A DNA stretch of 64,000 nucleotides from DASXRA01 sp036506155 (GTDB lineage Bacteria; Actinomycetota; Actinomycetes; Mycobacteriales; Jatrophihabitantaceae): assembly GCA_036506155.1 (NCBI GenBank), contig DASXSF010000149.1:62001-126000 (forward strand), written 5' to 3'. Under the pieces are notes generated by a model. That model worked only from the letters and a program-made list of their open reading frames with translations, did not search any database and had not been told where the DNA came from. Below are positions 36,160 to 47,236 of this stretch, in pieces (the first letter of the stretch is position 1; the number at the start of each line of letters is the position of its first letter). A program made the translations under genes and the position numbers.

Positions 36160-36707
36160 CAGTAGCCCCCACCGCCGCCGTAGCCGCCGCTGCTGGAGGT
36201 GCCGCCGCTCGGGCTCGACGGGCCGGCGGCAGCGATCCCGGACGGCGTCGCTACGTGCCAGGTGAACTGCTGGCTGCCGAAGCTGTCCTTGAATCCGTTG
36301 CCGCCGACCGCACCCGCGGAGTGATCCTCAGTGAACGTGTAAAGCGGCGAGCCGTTCAGCGCGACCTGCATCTTGCCGTCCGGACGCGTGACGGTGGTCA
36401 GCGTCGCTGTGAGTGACGAGGGCCCTGTGGGGTTGCCGTCGGCGACCAGGAGCGGCTGCCAGAACGTAGTGCAGGCACTGGTTGTGCACATCACCTTGCC
36501 GTTGGCTTCCTGTTCGCTTGCGTAGAGCGTGTGGCCCTGCGCATCTGTGAGCACGTTGCCCGTGCCCGAGACGCTGCGGACGGCCACCGTGGTGCCGCTA
36601 CCGGATGCCGGCGTGCCGCCGGACGAGCTGCCGCCGGACGAGCTGCATGCCGCCACGGCCAGCATTCCGGCGCCACCGATGCCGAGCAGCGCGTATTTCA
36701 TGATCAT
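36159..36707 (-). CDS. COG4315-type secreted lipoprotein with YxxxD-like repeats
   Basis: 182 residues. Signal with lipobox VAAC, then a Ser/Gly linker and two repeats of the family motif: HTLYASEQEANG with a following Cys pair, and SPLYTFTEDHSAG with GFKDSFG. The C-terminal tail is Gly/Ser/Tyr-rich. These lipoproteins are often linked to ECF sigma systems and their function is unclear. AAGGAG is 5 bases upstream of the ATG at 36707; a second ATG two codons on is possible. Confidence 0.8.
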   Translation of the reverse strand: MIMKYALLGIGGAGMLAVAACSSSGGSSSGGTPASGSGTTVAVRSVSGTGNVLTDAQGHTLYASEQEANGKVMCTTSACTTFWQPLLVADGNPTGPSSLTATLTTVTRPDGKMQVALNGSPLYTFTEDHSAGAVGGNGFKDSFGSQQFTWHVATPSGIAAAGPSSPSGGTSSSGGYGGGGGY

Positions 36708-36726
36708 GTTCGCTCCTTAGGTGTAT

Positions 36727-37383
36727 CTAGTGGTGCGCGACGATGCGGACGAGCTGGTAACCGTTCGCGGTCACGATGTCGAGTTCGCTCAGGTGACCGG
36801 CGGGGATAGATGTGGCGCCTGGCACATTGGCGCTGCCCTGCGGGGAGGCCACCCAAGTGGCCGCGGTGTCGCTGCGACCGTCGTCCGAGCGTGCAATCAG
36901 CGAGCAGGTGCCGTTCGGGTAGGCGCCGGAGAGCGTGAGCCCGAGCTGGGTGCCCCAGCTGCGCTGGGACACGGTCACTGCCGCGTGGACGTGTGTGCGC
37001 GGGTCGACCGCATTGACCGTGGACGTCTGGTGATGGCCGGACGACAGCCCGGCCGCCGTCGACAGGCCGCCGACCGCGACCAGCAGCGCGGCCGCGCCGA
37101 TCATGGCGGTCGCCCGGCGCCCTCGCGGTGTGCGTGCCTCGCGAGCGATCTCGGCGATAAGCCGCTCGAGTAGTCGCGGAGGCGGCTCCTCGGATGTGCC
37201 GTCCAGCCGCTCGACCTCGGCGGCGTCGACCAGCGGCAGTAACGGCGGGATCCAGACCACCGCGGCGAGCTCGTCCTGGCAGGCGGCGCAGCTGTCCAGG
37301 TGTTCGTGCACCATCGCGGCCTCGTCCGGCTCGAGCGCGTCCAGAACGTATGCGGCGACGTACTCGCGGAGCTGGCAGCTCAT
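36727..37383 (-). CDS. Anti-sigma factor, zinc-finger RskA type
   Basis: 218 residues. N-terminal ZAS domain with HX3CX2C in HLDSCAACQDEL binds the sigma factor. One membrane helix (TAMIGAAALLVAVGGLSTAAG, about 91-110) is followed by an extracellular RskA-like beta domain. It overlaps the sigma gene by 4 bases (ATGA). By family logic it holds the sigma factor inactive until regulated proteolysis in response to an envelope cue. Confidence 0.87.
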   Translation of the reverse strand: MSCQLREYVAAYVLDALEPDEAAMVHEHLDSCAACQDELAAVVWIPPLLPLVDAAEVERLDGTSEEPPPRLLERLIAEIAREARTPRGRRATAMIGAAALLVAVGGLSTAAGLSSGHHQTSTVNAVDPRTHVHAAVTVSQRSWGTQLGLTLSGAYPNGTCSLIARSDDGRSDTAATWVASPQGSANVPGATSIPAGHLSELDIVTANGYQLVRIVAHH

Positions 37384-37898
37384 GATCGCTCCACCCCCCG
37401 CTCTTGCAGCGCGAGCCCCAGGGCGCGCAGCGCATAGTGCAGGCGAGAGCGGACCGTGCCCGCCGGCAGGCCGCGCTCCTGGGCGACCTCCCGGGTGGTG
37501 CGGCCCCGGTAGTAGCAGTCGATCAGCACCGCCCGGTGCGCCGGGCTCAGCGCGCCGAGGGCGTCCGCCACCAGGACCGAGTTGAGCGCGGAGTCGATCT
37601 CGTCGGTGGCCACGACCGAGTCGAGCTGGTCGTCCGATGTCTCCGGAGGGCGCGCGCGCCGCGCCCGGTAGGCGTCTATGACGAGGTGCCGCGCCGTGGT
37701 GAACAGCCAGGGGCGGATCGCGTTCGGAGGCAGCCGGTCCGCGTTGCGCCAGGCGCGCAGCAGCGTCTCCTGGACGATGTCCTCGGCGGACGGGCGGTCG
37801 CCTCCGAGCAGGCGCTGCACGAACGCGAGCAGGGCGCCTGCGTGCTCCGCGTAGAGCGCTCGCGCGAGCTCTTCGTCTCGCACATGTGTGCCACCCAT
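37380..37898 (-). CDS. ECF RNA polymerase sigma factor (SigK/SigL-like)
   Basis: 172 residues. Region 2 shows DIVQETLLRAWRNADRL and WLFTTARHLVIDAYR; region 4 shows LSPAHRAVLIDCYYRGRTTREVA with GLPAGTVRSRLHYALRAL (helix-turn-helix). First gene of a four-gene unit with its anti-sigma factor, a lipoprotein and a membrane protein. ATG at 37898 is used; a GTG at 37883 is an alternative. The lipoprotein pairing resembles SigK- and SigL-type systems. Confidence 0.88.
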   Translation of the reverse strand: MGGTHVRDEELARALYAEHAGALLAFVQRLLGGDRPSAEDIVQETLLRAWRNADRLPPNAIRPWLFTTARHLVIDAYRARRARPPETSDDQLDSVVATDEIDSALNSVLVADALGALSPAHRAVLIDCYYRGRTTREVAQERGLPAGTVRSRLHYALRALGLALQERGVERS

Positions 37899-37970
37899 AC
37901 CAAGTACGACGAAGGCGGCGCCCGGAGTGCTCAATCGGGCCACGACCGCTCGACGCTTGGCGGTGTGATC

Positions 37971-38002
37971 AGCGAACCCGCACCCGTTCGCTGGTAGCGG
38001 AC
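37971..38002. promoter_or_regulatory. Inverted repeat AGCGAAC-N8-GTTCGCT, possible ClgR-like site upstream of clpC
   Basis: The 311-bp gap between the sigma gene and clpC holds a perfect 7-bp inverted repeat, AGCGAAC (37971-37977) and GTTCGCT (37986-37992). The right arm continues as TTCGCTGGTAGCGGAC, near the ClgR box known from clp promoters (CGCY-N3-RGCG core). It lies about 210 bp before clpC. A TAGAGT at 38120-38125 may be a -10 element. The rest of the gap shows no gene. Confidence 0.35.
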
Positions 38003-38209
38003 GGCATCGGGGCATCTCCGGGGCGTGCCAGCCGTTGATGCCTATGCGTCGTCGACTTCGCGCCGGGCGACGTAGCCGTCCGTAGCTGATCTGCGACCAC
38101 GGCCGTAACACAGCGGCAGTAGAGTCATGGCTGACGACCTGCGACGAGAGTCACAAGAAGCTCACAGCAGGGGTCCGGCGGTGTGTACGAGGGCGCGGAA
38201 GGAGCTGAC

Positions 38210-40726
<2,517 letters not shown>

Positions 40727-40736
40727 CCTCGGACTA

Positions 40737-40770
40737 GGGCCGCCCGGCGCGTGACACGCTCGGGCGGCCC
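40737..40770. terminator. Bidirectional terminator between clpC and mutY
   Basis: Perfect 10-bp arms GGGCCGCCCG and CGGGCGGCCC around a 14-base loop. It sits 10 bp after clpC and 10 bp after the convergent mutY stop, so it can end both transcripts. Confidence 0.7.
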
Positions 40771-40780
40771 AAGACCGTTT

Positions 40781-41635
40781 CTAGGGCAGCGCGTAGCGGC
40801 CGTCCGGTAACGGGTCGACCAGGCCGTCCACGACCAGTGCGTCGAGGGCACGGGTCCGCTGCCGGGCGTCCAGCCAGACGGCGTCGAGCGCGGCGGGCTC
40901 GACCGGCGTCGCCGACGTGCGGACCATCTCGAGCAGCAGCCCGCGTACCTGCCGGTCGGTGCCGGTGAACCGCTGCGGGCGCAATCGTGGGCCGGCGTAG
41001 GGCGGCGCGCCGCGGAGCCGCCACACGCAGGTGCCTCGCAGCGGGCAGTCGGCGCACCGTGGTGTACGTGCCGTGCACAGCACTGCGCCGAGCTCCATGA
41101 GTGCGACGCTGACCCGGACCGCGTGTGCTGGCTCGGCCGGCAGCAAAGACGCTACGGCGGCGAGGTCCCGCGCCGTCGACGGTGGCCCGGCCTCGCCCTG
41201 TCCGCGGAACGCACGGGCCACCACGCGTCGGACATTCGTGTCCACCACCGGCTGCCGCTGCCCGAACGCGAATGCCGCGACCGCCCGTGCCGTGTAGGCG
41301 CCTACTCCAGGTAAGCAGAGCAAAGCTTCCAGATCGGTGGGCACCTCGCCGCCGTGACGGTCGAGGAGCGCCGTGGCGCACTCGTGCAGCCGCAGTGCCC
41401 GCCGGGGGTAGCCGAGTCTGCCCCAGGCACGCACGGCGTCGCCGGGTGTAGCAGCGGCCAGCCCGGCCGGCGTCGGCCACTGCCGCATCCAAGACCGGTA
41501 TGCCGGCAGGACCCGGGCCACCGGCGTCTGCTGGAGCATCACCTCACTGACGAGGACGCCCCACGGTGTCGCATCCGCGCGGCGCCACGGCAGGTCGCGC
41601 GCCGCCTCGGCGTACCAGTCGAGGAGCGCCTGCAC
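40781..41635 (-). CDS. mutY: A/G-specific adenine glycosylase
   Basis: 284 residues. Removes adenine mispaired with 8-oxoguanine. Catalytic Glu in VSEVMLQQT, helix-hairpin-helix LPGVGAYTARAV, catalytic Asp in VVDTNVRRV, and an iron-sulfur cluster CX6CX2CX5C in CTARTPRCADCPLRGTC. The C-terminal 8-oxoG recognition domain is short compared with E. coli MutY, as in mycobacteria. GTG start at 41635 fits the conserved VQALLDWYAEAARDLPWR. Confidence 0.92.
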   Translation of the reverse strand: MQALLDWYAEAARDLPWRRADATPWGVLVSEVMLQQTPVARVLPAYRSWMRQWPTPAGLAAATPGDAVRAWGRLGYPRRALRLHECATALLDRHGGEVPTDLEALLCLPGVGAYTARAVAAFAFGQRQPVVDTNVRRVVARAFRGQGEAGPPSTARDLAAVASLLPAEPAHAVRVSVALMELGAVLCTARTPRCADCPLRGTCVWRLRGAPPYAGPRLRPQRFTGTDRQVRGLLLEMVRTSATPVEPAALDAVWLDARQRTRALDALVVDGLVDPLPDGRYALP

Positions 41636-41692
41636 ACCCCCAGTGTCGTCGATGCATTCGCCCGCAGGGACATCGGCTACCGTGTCGCCACG

Positions 41693-42262
41693 ATGCGCCC
41701 CGCCGGATCGCCGCCCCCGTCCCTGCCGCGACCCCTCCTTGCCCTCGGCGTAGTCATGCTCGGAGCGCTCACGGCGTACGTGCTCGTCCTCGCCGGACAC
41801 AAGACGCCTCACGCCGGCCGGCACTCGTCGCAGCCATCCGGCCGGCAGCCGTCACAGGTCACGTCCACGGCGGTGCCGTGCGTGCCGTCGGTGCTGGGCG
41901 TTGCAGCCACCACGGGCGCCAAGCAGTATCGCGTCGACGAGCGGCCGGAGCTGGAGATCCAGGTGACCAACACCGGCGAGGCACCGTGCGTGGCCGACAT
42001 GTCCGACAGCCAGATCGAGCTGCTCGTCTACAACGGCTGGTCGCGAGTGTGGGGCAGCCACGACTGCGAGGTCCAACCCGGCATGAGCCCCGTCACGTTG
42101 GCGCCGCGGCAGACGGCGCGTCGCTCCATCGCATGGAGCGGCATGTCGTCGCAACCACACTGCGCAGGCACCCGGCAGCGCGTCGGTATGGGGAACTACA
42201 CGCTGCACGCGCGGTTCGCCGGGATGGACGGGCGCACCGCGATATTCACCATCGCCGAATAG
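41693..42262 (+). CDS. Membrane-anchored secreted protein in the Rv3587c position
   Basis: 189 residues. One N-terminal membrane helix (LLALGVVMLGALTAYVLVLAG, about 15-35), then a disordered His/Ser/Pro/Gln stretch and a beta-rich extracellular domain with four Cys (AVPCVPS, APCVADM, SHDCEV, PHCAG) probably forming two disulfides. The gene lies between mutY and disA, the place of mycobacterial Rv3587c. Function unknown. ATG at 41693 chosen; a GTG at 41684 is in frame. Its promoter region overlaps mutY's. Confidence 0.7.
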   Translation: MRPAGSPPPSLPRPLLALGVVMLGALTAYVLVLAGHKTPHAGRHSSQPSGRQPSQVTSTAVPCVPSVLGVAATTGAKQYRVDERPELEIQVTNTGEAPCVADMSDSQIELLVYNGWSRVWGSHDCEVQPGMSPVTLAPRQTARRSIAWSGMSSQPHCAGTRQRVGMGNYTLHARFAGMDGRTAIFTIAE

Positions 42263-42278
42263 CGGCAGCGCTCATCGC

Positions 42279-43367
42279 TTAGGGATAGCGGTCGATGATT
42301 GATGCGTCGGCGAGCCGGGAGACGGCCTCGCGGACGCTGCGCGCACGCGACTCGCCCACGCCCTCGACGCTTTGCAGGTCCTCGACGGTGGCGGCCAGCA
42401 GCTTCTGCAGCCCGTCGAAATGCTGTACGACGCGGTCCAGGGTCGCGCCGGGCAGCCGGGGCACGCGAGCCAGTAGGCGGTACCCACGCGGACTTGCCAC
42501 CCCGTCGAGCGACTCCGGTGCGGTGGCGAAGCCCATCGCTGCGGCCACCAGTCCGAGATCGAGCAGGTCGGTGGCGGACAGGCCGACGATCTCGGCCAGC
42601 ACCTGCTCGGAGGCGTGCCGGCCGCCACTCGGCAGGTAGTCGCGGACGATCAGGTCTCGGTCAGCGTCGACACCGGCCATCAGCTCCTCGAGTTGCAGCG
42701 CGAGCAGCCGACCGTCGGTGCCCAGTTCGATGACATAGCCGGTGATCTCATCGGCGATGCGGCGCACCATCTCCAATCGCTGCAACACCATTGCCGCGTC
42801 GCGCACCGTGACGAGGTCTTCGATCTCCAGTGCAGAGAGCGTATTCGACACCTCGTCCAGTCGCGCTTTGTACCGCTCGAGGGTGGCGATCGCCTGGTTG
42901 GCGCGGCCGAGCAGCTCACCGCTCGTTTCGAGCACGTACCGCTGCTTGCCGAGATACAGGCCGATGATCCGCATCGACTGGGATACGGAGATCACGGGGT
43001 GGCCGGTTTGTATCGCCACGCGCTGCGCGGTGCGGTGCCGGGTGCCCGACTCGTCGGTCTCCAAAGTGGGGTCCGGCATGAGGTGCGTCGCCGCGCGGAG
43101 GATTCGGGTGCCGTCGGACGACAGCACCACCGCGCCGTCCATCTTCGCGAGCTCACGGAGCCGGGTGGCCGAGGACTCGACGTCGAGCGGGAAGCCGCCG
43201 GTGCACAGCGATGCGATGGTGTCGTCGAATCCCAGGACGATCAAGGCGCCGGTATTGCCACGCAGAATCCGTTCCAGCCCGTCACGAAGCCACGTCCCGG
43301 GCGCCACCGTGGCGAGGACGCTGCGCAGCGCTGCATCCTGATCGCTGGTCGGCACACCCGCTCCCAA
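42279..43367 (-). CDS. disA: DNA integrity scanning protein DisA, diadenylate cyclase
   Basis: 362 residues. Makes the second messenger c-di-AMP and pauses synthesis at branched DNA. The DAC domain motifs DGAVVLSSDG and GTRHRTAQRVA (RHR) are intact, followed by the helical linker and C-terminal helix-hairpin-helix DNA-binding region (EDLQSVEGVGESRARSVRE). It is 47 bp after radA, the usual partner, which inhibits it in mycobacteria. Confidence 0.95.
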   Translation of the reverse strand: MGAGVPTSDQDAALRSVLATVAPGTWLRDGLERILRGNTGALIVLGFDDTIASLCTGGFPLDVESSATRLRELAKMDGAVVLSSDGTRILRAATHLMPDPTLETDESGTRHRTAQRVAIQTGHPVISVSQSMRIIGLYLGKQRYVLETSGELLGRANQAIATLERYKARLDEVSNTLSALEIEDLVTVRDAAMVLQRLEMVRRIADEITGYVIELGTDGRLLALQLEELMAGVDADRDLIVRDYLPSGGRHASEQVLAEIVGLSATDLLDLGLVAAAMGFATAPESLDGVASPRGYRLLARVPRLPGATLDRVVQHFDGLQKLLAATVEDLQSVEGVGESRARSVREAVSRLADASIIDRYP

Positions 43368-43414
43368 CTGTCGGCCGTCGGCCGGTCGTGGGGGTTGATT
43401 CTAGTGACCCTTGG

Positions 43415-44821
43415 TCAGCGTCCACCCGCGACGCTGCGCAACGCCGGACGGCGCCGCGATTCGGACCGGTCGCCGAGGCTCGCCGCCAGGGCAAGCGCCT
43501 CGGCCAGCGTGGCAGCGGGCACTGCCCGTATGCCCGTCGCCGCGCCGGCCTGCCCGGCCGGCACCAACGCCGCGGTGAACCCGAGGCGGGCCGCTTCGGC
43601 GAGTCGCCGGTCCAGGGCGCTCACTCGGCGCACGTCGCCGGAAAGCGATACCTCGCCGATCGCGCACAGCGTCGGCGGCAGCGGCGCGTCACGGGCCGCC
43701 GAGACGAGCGCAAGCGCCACGGCGAGGTCGGCCGCCGGCTCTGTCGCGGACAGCCCGCCCACCGTCGCGGCGTACACCTCGTGATCAGCAAGCGGGAGGC
43801 CGGCGTGGCGACCCAGCACGGCGAGCAACATCGCCACTCGGCCCGGGTCGAGGTCGGTGACCGCGCGGCGCGGCGAGCCGCCCGTGCTCGTGCGGGCTAC
43901 GAGCGCTTGCACCTCCGTGACGAGCGGCCGGCGTCCCTCGATGCTCACCGTGACGCAGGTACCGGCGACTGCTGTCGTCCGCTCGGACAGGAACAGCCCG
44001 GACGGGTCGGCCAGCCCGGCGATGCCGTCCTCGTGCATCTCGAAGCAGCCGATCTCGTCGGCGGGGCCGTACCGGTTCTTGGTGGCCCTGATCAGGCGCA
44101 GCGAGGAGTGGCGGTCGCCCTCGAAGTGCAGGACGACGTCAACCAGGTGCTCGAGCACCCGTGGTCCGGCGAGCTGGCCGTCCTTGGTCACGTGACCGAC
44201 GATCACGGTTGCCATGCCGCGCTGCTTCGCGACGGCAATGAGACCCGCCGCGACGGCGCGGATCTGCGGTACGCCGCCGGTGCCGCCCTCGACCGAGCCG
44301 GTGGAGATCGTCTGGATGGAGTCGACGACGAGCAGGCCGGGCGCAACGTCGTCCACGTGCCTGAGCAGCGCGCCGAGGTCGTTCTCAGCCGCCAGGTACA
44401 GCTGCTCGTGGACGGCGCCGGTGCGCTCAGCACGCAACCGCACCTGAGCCGGTGATTCCTCGCCGGTGACGATCAGCGCACGCTGGCCGCCCGCGGCGAA
44501 GCGGCGCGCTACGTCCAGCAGCAGCGTGGATTTGCCCACGCCGGGTTCACCGGCGAGCAGCACCACTGAGCCAGGCACCAGCCCACCGCCGAGCACCCGG
44601 TCGAGCTCCCCCACGCCTGTGGGACGGGCACGCGCGTCGTCAGGATCGAGCTCGCCGATCGGCCGGGCTTTCTGCCGGACCGGGGCGGCGCGAGTCCTGA
44701 CCGGCGCCGCGAACTCGGCCACGCTGCCCCAGGCCTGGCACTCGGGGCAGCGGCCGAGCCAGCGAGGCGCTGTGGCGCCGCATTCGGCACAGCGGTACGC
44801 GCTCGGTTTCGTCACGAGCAC
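43415..44821 (-). CDS. radA: DNA repair protein RadA
   Basis: 468 residues. RecA-like helicase for branched recombination intermediates. N-terminal zinc finger CAECGATAPRWLGRCPEC, Walker A GEPGVGKST, the RadA-specific KNRYG motif and a C-terminal Lon-like domain. Two consecutive GTG codons (44821 and 44815) can start it. Upstream of disA in the same direction. Downstream of an LpqE-like lipoprotein gene, matching the mycobacterial order. Confidence 0.94.
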   Translation of the reverse strand: MLVTKPSAYRCAECGATAPRWLGRCPECQAWGSVAEFAAPVRTRAAPVRQKARPIGELDPDDARARPTGVGELDRVLGGGLVPGSVVLLAGEPGVGKSTLLLDVARRFAAGGQRALIVTGEESPAQVRLRAERTGAVHEQLYLAAENDLGALLRHVDDVAPGLLVVDSIQTISTGSVEGGTGGVPQIRAVAAGLIAVAKQRGMATVIVGHVTKDGQLAGPRVLEHLVDVVLHFEGDRHSSLRLIRATKNRYGPADEIGCFEMHEDGIAGLADPSGLFLSERTTAVAGTCVTVSIEGRRPLVTEVQALVARTSTGGSPRRAVTDLDPGRVAMLLAVLGRHAGLPLADHEVYAATVGGLSATEPAADLAVALALVSAARDAPLPPTLCAIGEVSLSGDVRRVSALDRRLAEAARLGFTAALVPAGQAGAATGIRAVPAATLAEALALAASLGDRSESRRRPALRSVAGGR

Positions 44822-44861
44822 GGACGCTACGGCGAGCCACCGACACTTTCGGCAGAACTGA

Positions 44862-45437
44862 TCAACTCTCGACAGTGGGCGAGACGTTGATGGTCGGGGT
44901 GCTGGACGGCCCCGGCACGAGATGCACGGCGATGCTGAACGTCACCGAACCGGCCGTGGCGAACTGGAACGTGATCGGGAACGACTGCGCGGGGAACAGC
45001 TGCTGAGTGAGGTTCTGCAGCTGAATCGCAGGCTCGCTGTCTGCAAATCCGATCGACGTGGCCTGGCCTCTCGGAAAGCTCAGCGATTGAAGCGCGGCGG
45101 CGGCCGTGGCGGACGTCGCGGCGGCCGAGTTGGCGAACAGCCGCACGTCGCCGGCCACCGGTGTGGTCACGCTGACCAGCCGGTCGTCGATGCGGCTGTC
45201 GTTAACGATCACGAGCTGCAGCGGGGCGTTACCGCCCTTGGGGTAGCTGCCGCTGAGCGGAGGAGCGACAGTCACTGCGCGCAGCGCCATGGAACCGGCG
45301 TCGGCCGCGACGCCGTCGACCACGGGTGTCTCCTCCGCGGTCTGCGCGTGCTGTCCTGCGGCACAGCCGCCCAACGCCAGGAGAGCTGCCGCGGCGGCAG
45401 TTACGCCGACGCGGACACGGCGGGACGGTGCGCTCAC
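44862..45437 (-). CDS. lpqE: LpqE-like lipoprotein
   Basis: 191 residues. Signal sequence with lipobox LGGC, then an extracellular Ig-like beta domain with conserved LVIVNDSRIDDRLVSVTTP and a LFPAQSFPITFQF strand, as in the LpqE/copper-chaperone-like (PCuAC-related) family. The His/Met copper ligands of PCu(A)C are not evident, so metal binding is doubtful. Location beside radA matches Rv3584. Divergent from carD. Confidence 0.75.
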   Translation of the reverse strand: MSAPSRRVRVGVTAAAAALLALGGCAAGQHAQTAEETPVVDGVAADAGSMALRAVTVAPPLSGSYPKGGNAPLQLVIVNDSRIDDRLVSVTTPVAGDVRLFANSAAATSATAAAALQSLSFPRGQATSIGFADSEPAIQLQNLTQQLFPAQSFPITFQFATAGSVTFSIAVHLVPGPSSTPTINVSPTVES

Positions 45438-45600
45438 GTGCGCAGCCTAGCGAGCCGCCGACGGGCGCTGACGAGGGGCTGCTTGAGCACCTTGCGTAGC
45501 GTATCGATACCGTAAAGCACCGGTTCGCAATACGGACCTAGTTAACTCTTGGCGGAAGTGCTCCGTGTTACCCTTGAGAAGTGGAAAGGGGCCCGCGCAC

Positions 45601-46092
45601 ATGACGTTCAAGGTCGGCGAGACCGTTGTCTACCCCCATCACGGGGCGGCGAAAATCGAAGCCATCGAAGAGCGCACGATCAAGGGCGAAACCAAGATCT
45701 ACCTGAAGCTGAAGGTTGCCCAGGGTGATCTGACTGTTCTTGTGCCGGCCGACAACGCCGAGATCGTCGGTGTTCGCGACGTCGTGGGCCAAGAGGGTCT
45801 GGACCGCGTGTTCGAGGTGCTGCGTGCGCCCCACACCGAGGAGCCGACGAACTGGTCGCGTCGCTACAAGGCCAACGGCGAGAAGCTGGCGTCCGGCGAT
45901 GTGAACAAGGTTGCTGAGGTAGTGCGGGACCTGTGGCGGCGGGACAAGGACCGTGGGCTGTCCGCCGGTGAGAAGCGGATGCTGGCGAAGGCCCGGCAGA
46001 TCCTGGTGAGTGAGCTTGCCCTGGCCGAGGGCACCAACGAGGACAAGGCCGAACTCGTTCTCGACGAGGTGCTCGTCGAGGCGGTCGCCTGA
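45601..46092 (+). CDS. carD: RNA polymerase-binding transcription factor CarD
   Basis: 163 residues. Binds the RNAP beta subunit and stabilises the open promoter complex, notably at rRNA promoters. N-terminal Tudor-like domain begins TFKVGETVVYPHHGAAKI; the C-terminal helical DNA-binding domain has the conserved Trp in EEPTNWSRRYKANGEK. ATG at 45601 has a GAAAGGGGCC ribosome site. It leads into ispD 14 bp downstream. Confidence 0.95.
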   Translation: MTFKVGETVVYPHHGAAKIEAIEERTIKGETKIYLKLKVAQGDLTVLVPADNAEIVGVRDVVGQEGLDRVFEVLRAPHTEEPTNWSRRYKANGEKLASGDVNKVAEVVRDLWRRDKDRGLSAGEKRMLAKARQILVSELALAEGTNEDKAELVLDEVLVEAVA

Positions 46093-46106
46093 TCGAGTCT
46101 GATGGA

Positions 46107-46769
46107 ATGGCGGCGATGCGAATCGCCGCCATTCTTGTTGCCGCCGGTACGGGCCAGCGCCTGGGTGCGGACGTGCCCAAGGCGTTCTGTACCGTACGCG
46201 GGCGTACGTTGCTTTCTTACGCGCATGCGCGCTTCGCCGCGCATCCCAAGGTCGGTCGCGTGATCGTCGTGGCGCCTGCCGACCGGATCGGAGACGCGAA
46301 GGCGTTGACCGGCCCCGACGTGGTGGCCGGCGGTGCGACCCGGCAGGCGTCCGTCGCGGCCGGGCTTGCCGTCGTACCCCACAATGTCGACGCGGTACTC
46401 GTGCACGACGTGGCCCGCGCGTTCGTCCCTGCCGACGTGATCGACCGCGTGGTGGCAGCGCTTCGCGACGGCGCCGACGCAGTGATCCCGACTCGACCGG
46501 TCACCGACACGATCAAGCGGGTGGACGCCGGCGGCCGGGTGATCGAGACCGTCGCCCGATCCACGCTCGTCGCGGTGCAGACCCCGCAGGGCTTCCGCCG
46601 AGATGTACTGATCGCGGCCCACGCAGCGGGGTCTGGTGATGTCACCGACGACGCCGGGCTGGTCGAGGCGCTCGGCGGCACTGTAGTCGCCGTCGACGGG
46701 GCGGACGAGGCGTTCAAGATCACGCGCCCCTGGGACCTCCTGCTGGCAGAAGCGCTTGCTGCGCGATGA
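46107..46769 (+). CDS. ispD: 2-C-methyl-D-erythritol 4-phosphate cytidylyltransferase
   Basis: 220 residues. Third step of the MEP isoprenoid route, making CDP-methylerythritol. The CTP-binding loop AAGTGQRLGADVPKAF lies near residue 12; VLVHDVARAF and the TPQGFRRDVL blocks are present. A second ATG at 46116 is possible. Overlaps ispF by 4 bases. Together with ispF it supplies precursors for menaquinone, made by mqnC/menG. Confidence 0.94.
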   Translation: MAAMRIAAILVAAGTGQRLGADVPKAFCTVRGRTLLSYAHARFAAHPKVGRVIVVAPADRIGDAKALTGPDVVAGGATRQASVAAGLAVVPHNVDAVLVHDVARAFVPADVIDRVVAALRDGADAVIPTRPVTDTIKRVDAGGRVIETVARSTLVAVQTPQGFRRDVLIAAHAAGSGDVTDDAGLVEALGGTVVAVDGADEAFKITRPWDLLLAEALAAR

Positions 46770-47236
46770 GGGTAGGCGTTGGCGTGGACGTCCACGCGAT
46801 CGAAGTCGGCCGGCCCTGCTGGCTTGCGGGGCTGCTGTGGCCGGACGTGGACGGCTGCGGCGGTCACTCCGACGGTGACGTGGCGGCGCACGCGGTGTGC
46901 GACGCGCTGCTGTCGGCAGCGGGGCTCGGCGATCTCGGCTCGGTGTTCGGCGTAGCCGATCCACGCTGGGCGAACGCCTCGGGGCTGACGCTGCTGGGCG
47001 AGGTCGCTGCCCGGGTGGCCGGGGCCGGCTTTGCGGTCGGCAACGTCGCGGTCCAGGTGATCGGAAACGCGCCCAAGATCGGCCCACGCCGTGCCGAGGC
47101 GGAAGCTGCGCTGTCACGGGCCGCCGGCGGGCCTGTCTCGGTTGGGGCCACTACGTCCGACGGCCTGGGCCTGACCGGCCGCGGCGAAGGCATCGCTGCG
47201 ATCGCCACCGCGCTCATCCGGGAAGCGCGCGACTGA
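46766..47236 (+). CDS. ispF: 2-C-methyl-D-erythritol 2,4-cyclodiphosphate synthase
   Basis: 156 residues, normal length. Zinc ligands DVH (GVDVHAIE) and His in GCGGHSDGDVAAHAVCDALL (HSDGD) are seen, as is GLTGRGEGIAA. Fifth step of the MEP pathway. The last 23 bases overlap the 3' end of the convergent PLP enzyme gene. Confidence 0.94.
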   Translation: MRVGVGVDVHAIEVGRPCWLAGLLWPDVDGCGGHSDGDVAAHAVCDALLSAAGLGDLGSVFGVADPRWANASGLTLLGEVAARVAGAGFAVGNVAVQVIGNAPKIGPRRAEAEAALSRAAGGPVSVGATTSDGLGLTGRGEGIAAIATALIREARD

